Of a DNA stretch of 17,166 nucleotides, positions 14,205 through 17,166 are shown one piece after another. Below the pieces are notes generated by a model. It worked only from the letters and a program-made list of their open reading frames with translations, was not told the DNA's origin and searched no databases. Source of the DNA: CAJUOR01 sp964596105 (GTDB taxonomy: Bacteria > Bacillota_I > Bacilli_A > Erysipelotrichales > Coprobacillaceae); assembly GCA_964596105.1 (NCBI GenBank), contig CAZQRT010000025.1, positions 1-17,166 of the forward strand. The letters are read 5' to 3'. The number at the start of each line of letters is the position of its first letter. Position 1 is the stretch's first letter. Position numbers and translations under genes: made by a program.

Positions 14205-14523
14205 GATCTAAGCCCATATCGTGGATTTTTAAAGCTAAGCCGTAGGCGTCTTTGTCGTAAGTATATAGCGGGATATCGATCTCATCGGCTTTGGCGATGG
14301 TCGCTTCGTCAGGCTCCATGCCTTCGACGAAAATGATGCCGGCCAGTTCATGGAGATGGCCGATGGCGATCACGTTCATGTTGGTCTGCGTCGTCAGCCA
14401 CAGGCTTCCTTCGGCGATGTTGGCCATCACGCAGCTTAACAGGTCGCCGATATAGACCCCCTCCGGTTGCTGCAATGTGCCCTGGTTGATTTTCGTCAGC
14501 CCGGCAATATCAGACAGTGCCAT
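14194..14523 (-). CDS. DRTGG-domain protein (second of two)
   Basis: A 109-residue protein consisting of one DRTGG-type domain. This regulatory fold is otherwise found in phosphotransacetylase-like proteins and next to CBS domains. Typical features are VYIGDLLSCVMANIAEGSLWL (23-43) and NVIAIGHLHELAGIIFVEGM (49-68), and a C-terminal segment DIPLYTYDKDAYGLALKI (83-100). The ligand is unknown; nucleotide or second-messenger binding is the usual guess. It starts 14 bases inside the end of the hydrogenase-like gene and ends 11 bases inside the PHP gene. It is distantly like the first DRTGG protein at 16130-16477, which suggests a heterodimer or duplicated sensor. Confidence 0.78.
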   Translation of the reverse strand: MALSDIAGLTKINQGTLQQPEGVYIGDLLSCVMANIAEGSLWLTTQTNMNVIAIGHLHELAGIIFVEGMEPDEATIAKADEIDIPLYTYDKDAYGLALKIHDMGLDHVL

Positions 14524-15715
14524 TGGTGTTGCCTCCTTCTCGTTTCACGCGGCAGGCGGACGCGTACATTTTGCCGTCGGCGATCGCTTCCGCTAAAGCC
14601 CGGCAGCTCGGATACCCGCAGGCCCCGCAGTCAAACTGCGCGAGGCTTTCCAGGATCTCGTTGATCCGCTTGAACCGCTGCATTTTTTCTTTAAAAGAAA
14701 CGTCCTCCACAACCCTGGTCTCATCGTCTTTAAAGAGCAGTTCATCAGGCAGGTCCGGGGTTTTCTTATGGGCGGAGGCCGCCAGTTTGTCCATGTGCAG
14801 CCTGCCGACCAGGGAATTGGTCCACAGATACCGGCCGCCGATGCAGCCGCCTTCACAGGCGAACAGGCCAAGCAGGCCGATTTCATCGATGTGGCCGAAT
14901 TCCGCCAGTTCCAGCGCCTTCATGCACGAAGCGATGCCGCTGACGCTGACCACGGGACGCTCTTTCTGGTAATAATGATAAAAATCACTGACCACGCTGG
15001 TGATGCCGACCCGCGAGATATTGACATCTAGGGCGGTGTCGTCTTTGTTGCGGTTGGCTTTCGGAAAGATATGCGAGAAGCTCATGACATGATCCACCGC
15101 GGAATCGGGGTTGTCAAAAGGTTCCTTCCCGAGCCGTTTTTTGGCGATGCACTCACACAGGGAGTAGATGCCCACTTTGCCTTTGTCTTTGTATTTCTCG
15201 CGCGCCAGGCGGGCGGCGACTTCCACCGGATAGGCCAGCGGCACGAGATTATCGAGAAGCATCGGAAAGTGCAGGCGCACCAGCTCGTTAACAACCGGGC
15301 AGAACGAGGCGATTTTCAACTCGTCACTCTGCTCGGCGATATCGATGGTCTTTAAATATAGGGCTGCTTCGATATCGCTGTAGTCCAGCACTTCGTCAAA
15401 GCCGAGATTTTTGATGGCCTGCATCATCCGGCCGGCTTCTTCCAGGCTGGAAAAATCCGCGAAGAAGCTGCCCGGCAGAAGCGCGATGGTGAAATCATAC
15501 TGATCCATGGTTTCCGACATGTGGGAATTGTCGACTTTCAGGCCGTGCTTTTCACACACCTCGACGCATTTCCCGCAGCCGATGCATTTTTCCTGAGCGA
15601 TGATGAGCTCCTGTCCGGCGCGACTGATCGCTTCAGTCGGGCAGGCGCGAATGCATTTTAAACAATGCTGACAGGTGTCCAGCTCATAAGTGATCAAAGG
15701 GATGCGGTTACTCAT
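14510..15715 (-). CDS. [FeFe]-hydrogenase-like iron-sulfur protein, putative redox/H2 sensor
   Basis: A 401-residue protein. The N-terminal double [4Fe-4S] ferredoxin has Cys15/18/21/25 and Cys44/47/50/54. The middle (about 75-300) resembles the hydrogenase large-subunit C-terminal domain: IASFCPVVN (135-143, Cys139) replaces TSCCP, YSLCECIAKK (184-193, Cys187/189) replaces MPCxxKK, and FACEGGCIGG (285-294, Cys287, Cys291) replaces MACPGGCxxGG. All four cysteines for an H-cluster cubane remain, but Phe138 stands where catalytic enzymes have the proton-transfer Cys, and the small-subunit-like tail is missing. The C-terminus (361-388) is a FeS domain with Cys363/366/371/388, as in RnfB and corrinoid proteins. 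This pattern fits a sensory or electron-relay homologue rather than an H2-producing enzyme. It starts in an 8-base overlap (ATGAGTAA) with the upstream ATPase. Confidence 0.85.
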   Translation of the reverse strand: MSNRIPLITYELDTCQHCLKCIRACPTEAISRAGQELIIAQEKCIGCGKCVEVCEKHGLKVDNSHMSETMDQYDFTIALLPGSFFADFSSLEEAGRMMQAIKNLGFDEVLDYSDIEAALYLKTIDIAEQSDELKIASFCPVVNELVRLHFPMLLDNLVPLAYPVEVAARLAREKYKDKGKVGIYSLCECIAKKRLGKEPFDNPDSAVDHVMSFSHIFPKANRNKDDTALDVNISRVGITSVVSDFYHYYQKERPVVSVSGIASCMKALELAEFGHIDEIGLLGLFACEGGCIGGRYLWTNSLVGRLHMDKLAASAHKKTPDLPDELLFKDDETRVVEDVSFKEKMQRFKRINEILESLAQFDCGACGYPSCRALAEAIADGKMYASACRVKREGGNTNGTV

Positions 15716-16133
15716 GGAAACTCATTTTCAGATGCGTGCCCTCAGGACTCGAGGTAATATCAAACTCCGAGGCGACGCGTTTCATATTGACCAGGCCCAT
15801 GCCCGCTCCAAAACCAAATTCACGCGCTTTGGTGGAAGCAGTGGACCAGCCCGGTGTCAAAGCCAGATCCAGGTTGGGGATACCCGGTCCGACATCGTCA
15901 AAAGCCAGTTTCACAACCCCGTCATCATCCACGGCGAAAGTGACCTGGCCGCCGTCGGAATGAATGATGAGGTTGATTTCCGCCTCATAGCAGGCGATCG
16001 ACACGCTGCGCAGCACCTTGGCGTCCAGACCCATCTGTTTTAACTGCTTTTTTATCTTGCTGGAAACCTGGCCGGCGTGTTCATAATCGTCCTTGGCGAC
16101 GGGATAAACGTCTTCGTAAATATTCTCGCTCAT
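15708..16133 (-). CDS. RsbW/SpoIIAB-like anti-sigma-factor-type ATPase
   Basis: A 141-residue HATPase_c-fold protein of the Ser/Thr anti-sigma kinase type: N-box SIACYEAEINLIIHS (45-59, Asn54), G1 box DDVGPGIPN (79-87), and G2 box REFGFGAGMGLVNMKRV (104-120). No sigma factor or STAS antagonist is encoded in this window, so partner and output are unknown; the neighbouring hydrogenase-like protein or PHP enzyme are candidates. The ATG at 16133 is chosen because it forms an ATGA overlap with the stop of the DRTGG gene and opens into conserved sequence. The frame continues 11 codons upstream, inside that gene. Confidence 0.84.
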   Translation of the reverse strand: MSENIYEDVYPVAKDDYEHAGQVSSKIKKQLKQMGLDAKVLRSVSIACYEAEINLIIHSDGGQVTFAVDDDGVVKLAFDDVGPGIPNLDLALTPGWSTASTKAREFGFGAGMGLVNMKRVASEFDITSSPEGTHLKMSFHE

Positions 16134-16477
16134 GGTTTCATGCCGCCTTTGAATAAAGCTCCGCAAGCCTCAAACATCGAAAGCGGGGACGTGAAAAGAT
16201 CGAGATCGAGATCTTTGGCGGTTTCGATCATCTCTTCATCGGGAACCTTGTCCTTGACAAAGATGATCGTGTGCAAATCAAGCATCTCCGCCGTTCTTAA
16301 AGCCTGGGTGTTGCAAAGTCCGGTTAAAAAAATAGTGGTGTCGCCATTTTCCTCATTGAACAGCGCCAGGGCGTCACTCATTAAATCGCTGGCAAAAACA
16401 TGCAGAAACTCCGGGTCCTGACCGCTGTCTAAAACCGCCTGACACTGCAGTTCGTCTTTAATTTGCGAGAGCTTCAT
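16130..16477 (-). CDS. DRTGG-domain protein (first of two)
   Basis: A 115-residue single-domain protein of the DRTGG type, weakly conserved: KLSQIKDELQCQAV (2-15), FASDLMSDALALF (28-40), TIFLTGLCNTQALRTAEML (48-66), IIFVKDKVPDEEMIETAKDL (71-90), then LFTSPLSMFEACGALF (94-109). The layout matches the second DRTGG protein of the operon, so they may pair. The ligand is unknown. It starts 20 bases inside hydC with a GAGGG ribosome site (complement of about 16483-16487) and overlaps the next gene by 4 bases (ATGA). Confidence 0.75.
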   Translation of the reverse strand: MKLSQIKDELQCQAVLDSGQDPEFLHVFASDLMSDALALFNEENGDTTIFLTGLCNTQALRTAEMLDLHTIIFVKDKVPDEEMIETAKDLDLDLFTSPLSMFEACGALFKGGMKP

Positions 16478-16961
16478 CTTGACCCTCTTTTTTGAAGTCG
16501 GCCACCAGCGCTTTCACTTCATCCAGCTGTTTCTTGCAGCTGAAAACTCTGCCGTCGACATTGACGACCGGTGCCAGGCCGCAAGCTCCGACACAGCGCG
16601 TGGCGTCAATGGAAAACAAACCGTCCTCACTGGTGCCATTCACCGGTGCCCCGGTCAGTTCAACCAGCTGATCGAGAATTCCCTGGGAGCCATTGACATA
16701 GCAGGCCGTGCCCAGGCAGACAGCAATGACATGCTTGCCCTTCGGTTCGGTCGTAAACTGGGCGTAGAAAGTGACAACGCCGTAAACGCGGCTGATCGGC
16801 ACATTACTCGCTTCGGCGATCATCTGCATCGCTTCAAAGGGAATGTAGCCCAGCTCATTTTGCACATCATGCAGCATCAGCTTGACCGGTCCTTTTTCAT
16901 TTTTGTGCGACTCGCAAATCGCGGCGATACGGTCGATCGAAGCCTGTTTCAGTTTTCTCAT
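16458..16961 (-). CDS. hydC: Hydrogenase [2Fe-2S] subunit HydC (NuoE-like)
   Basis: A 167-residue NuoE/24-kDa-type subunit. It has an N-terminal helical bundle (GPVKLMLHDVQNELGYIP at 24-41, with PISRVYGVVTFYAQF at 55-69) and a thioredoxin-like [2Fe-2S] domain with all four ligands: Cys82 and Cys87 in VCLGTACYVNG, Cys123 and Cys127 in RCVGACGLAP. It docks on HydB and passes electrons in the NAD(H)-linked hydrogenase. It is the first gene of the operon, seven genes away from hydB, whereas in many genomes hydC, hydB and hydA are adjacent. The start is set by GAGGTG five bases before the ATG at 16961. Confidence 0.93.
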   Translation of the reverse strand: MRKLKQASIDRIAAICESHKNEKGPVKLMLHDVQNELGYIPFEAMQMIAEASNVPISRVYGVVTFYAQFTTEPKGKHVIAVCLGTACYVNGSQGILDQLVELTGAPVNGTSEDGLFSIDATRCVGACGLAPVVNVDGRVFSCKKQLDEVKALVADFKKEGQDEALAN

Positions 16962-16993
16962 ATTTACACCTCATCTTCCTTAAAACTACCCGT

Positions 16994-17022
16994 ATTATAG
17001 CATAACAGCATAGGGTTGAAAA
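16994..17022 (-). promoter_or_regulatory. Promoter of the hydrogenase operon
   Basis: On the minus strand TATAAT (complement of 16994-16999) is preceded by TG at the extended -10 position (TGCTATAAT). A TTTTCA -35 (complement of 17017-17022) lies 17 bases further up. Transcription should start near 16987, about 25 bases before the hydC ATG. Confidence 0.75.
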
Positions 17023-17046
17023 ACACTTTTCTGTATTTCATGCGAC

Positions 17047-17062
17047 CTGTTTCAGTAAACAG
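17047..17062. promoter_or_regulatory. Perfect 6-bp dyad upstream of the hydrogenase promoter
   Basis: CTGTTT (17047-17052), 4-base centre, AAACAG (17057-17062). It sits about 60-75 bases upstream of the predicted start, suitable for a regulator. It is not a canonical Rex site, because the TGTT and AACA halves are 6 rather than 8 bases apart. Confidence 0.4.
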
Positions 17063-17076
17063 TGAAAGCGGTTTAA
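17063..17076. promoter_or_regulatory. cre-like site (candidate CcpA operator) upstream of the hydrogenase operon
   Basis: TGAAAGCGGTTTAA, read on the minus strand as TTAAACCGCTTTCA, differs from the general cre pattern TGNAANCGNNNNCA at one position on that strand. It abuts the dyad at 17047-17062. A related TGAAGCGGTAAA lies inverted at 17121-17132. Carbon-catabolite control of a fermentative hydrogenase is plausible but unproved. Confidence 0.4.
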
Positions 17077-17139
17077 TCATCTTGGACACAAGAAAAATTT
17101 TATCCGTTCAGGCTGGCTTTTTTACCGCTTCAGCAAGGG

Positions 17140-17161
17140 CAAAAAACCGCGGCAGTGCGGT
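17140..17161 (-). terminator. Candidate terminator of a gene beyond the right edge
   Basis: On the minus strand ACCGC, a 6-base loop and GCGGT form a 5-bp GC-rich stem (complement of 17146-17161) followed by a T tract (A run 17141-17146). It would end a leftward gene lying beyond 17166. The stem is short, so support is moderate. Confidence 0.4.
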
Positions 17162-17166
17162 ATCTG

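Noticed and set aside
17047..17062. Rex (NADH-responsive) operator upstream of the hydrogenase operon.
   Set aside because: The TGTT and AACA halves are separated by 6 bases, not the 8 of the TTGTTAA-N4-TTAACAA type, and the outer bases differ. It is kept only as an unassigned dyad.

Overview
This window most likely comes from an anaerobic, fermentative low-to-mid GC Gram-positive bacterium (Bacillota; Clostridia or Erysipelotrichia-like). The evidence is a HydABC-type [FeFe]-hydrogenase operon with its clostridial-style accessory genes, a UmuC/YolD pair, strong AGGAGG-type ribosome binding sites and clear sigma-70/SigA-type promoters. TGA is a normal stop codon here. The exact lineage cannot be fixed from the sequence alone.

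Left end (1 to about 2080): a visibly more AT-rich islet, all on the minus strand. It holds one intact Schlafen-type AlbA_2/ATP-binding regulator-like gene. Two decayed genes follow directly: a DUF1016/YhcG-type nuclease remnant with two internal stops, and a frameshifted remnant of a second AlbA_2-type ATP-binding protein. A perfect 9-bp dyad lies just upstream of the intact gene. The islet abuts a 1-phosphofructokinase-family gene whose C-terminal tail no longer looks like the family.

Middle (3073 to 5776): a small VOC-fold protein gene with its own terminator, then a divergent mutagenesis cassette. This is a LexA/CI-like S24 autoproteolytic repressor on the minus strand facing a Y-family (UmuC/UvrX-like) polymerase overlapping a YolD-like gene on the plus strand. 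The intergenic region contains two near-perfect 17-bp-spacer promoters whose -10 regions share the same extended sequence. Next, on the minus strand (5802 to 8969), is a 1055-residue fused ABC transporter (ATPase plus FtsX/MacB-type permease) with an unusually large extracytoplasmic region and its own promoter.

Right half (9050 to 16961, minus strand, transcribed right to left): one tightly packed ten-gene operon. The order is hydC (NuoE-like), DRTGG protein, RsbW-like ATPase, hydrogenase-like iron-sulfur protein, second DRTGG protein, PHP phosphoesterase, GHKL ATPase, thioredoxin-like ferredoxin, hydB (NuoF-like), hydA (catalytic [FeFe]-hydrogenase). Most junctions overlap by 4 to 20 bases, so translation is probably coupled. 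HydABC should exchange electrons between H2/protons, NAD(H) and ferredoxin. The seven genes between hydC and hydB look like a sensing and signalling module: two HATPase-fold proteins with no receiver or phosphoacceptor domain of their own, a metal-dependent phosphoesterase, two small DRTGG regulatory domains, and an H-cluster-like protein that appears to lack the proton-transfer cysteine. I regard this embedded module as the most interesting system in the window. A promoter with an extended -10, a dyad and a cre-like site precede the operon, and a strong terminator ends it.

No tRNA, rRNA, CRISPR array, insertion sequence or transposase was seen. Apart from the pseudogenes at 1 to 638 there is no gene-free stretch longer than about 210 bases.
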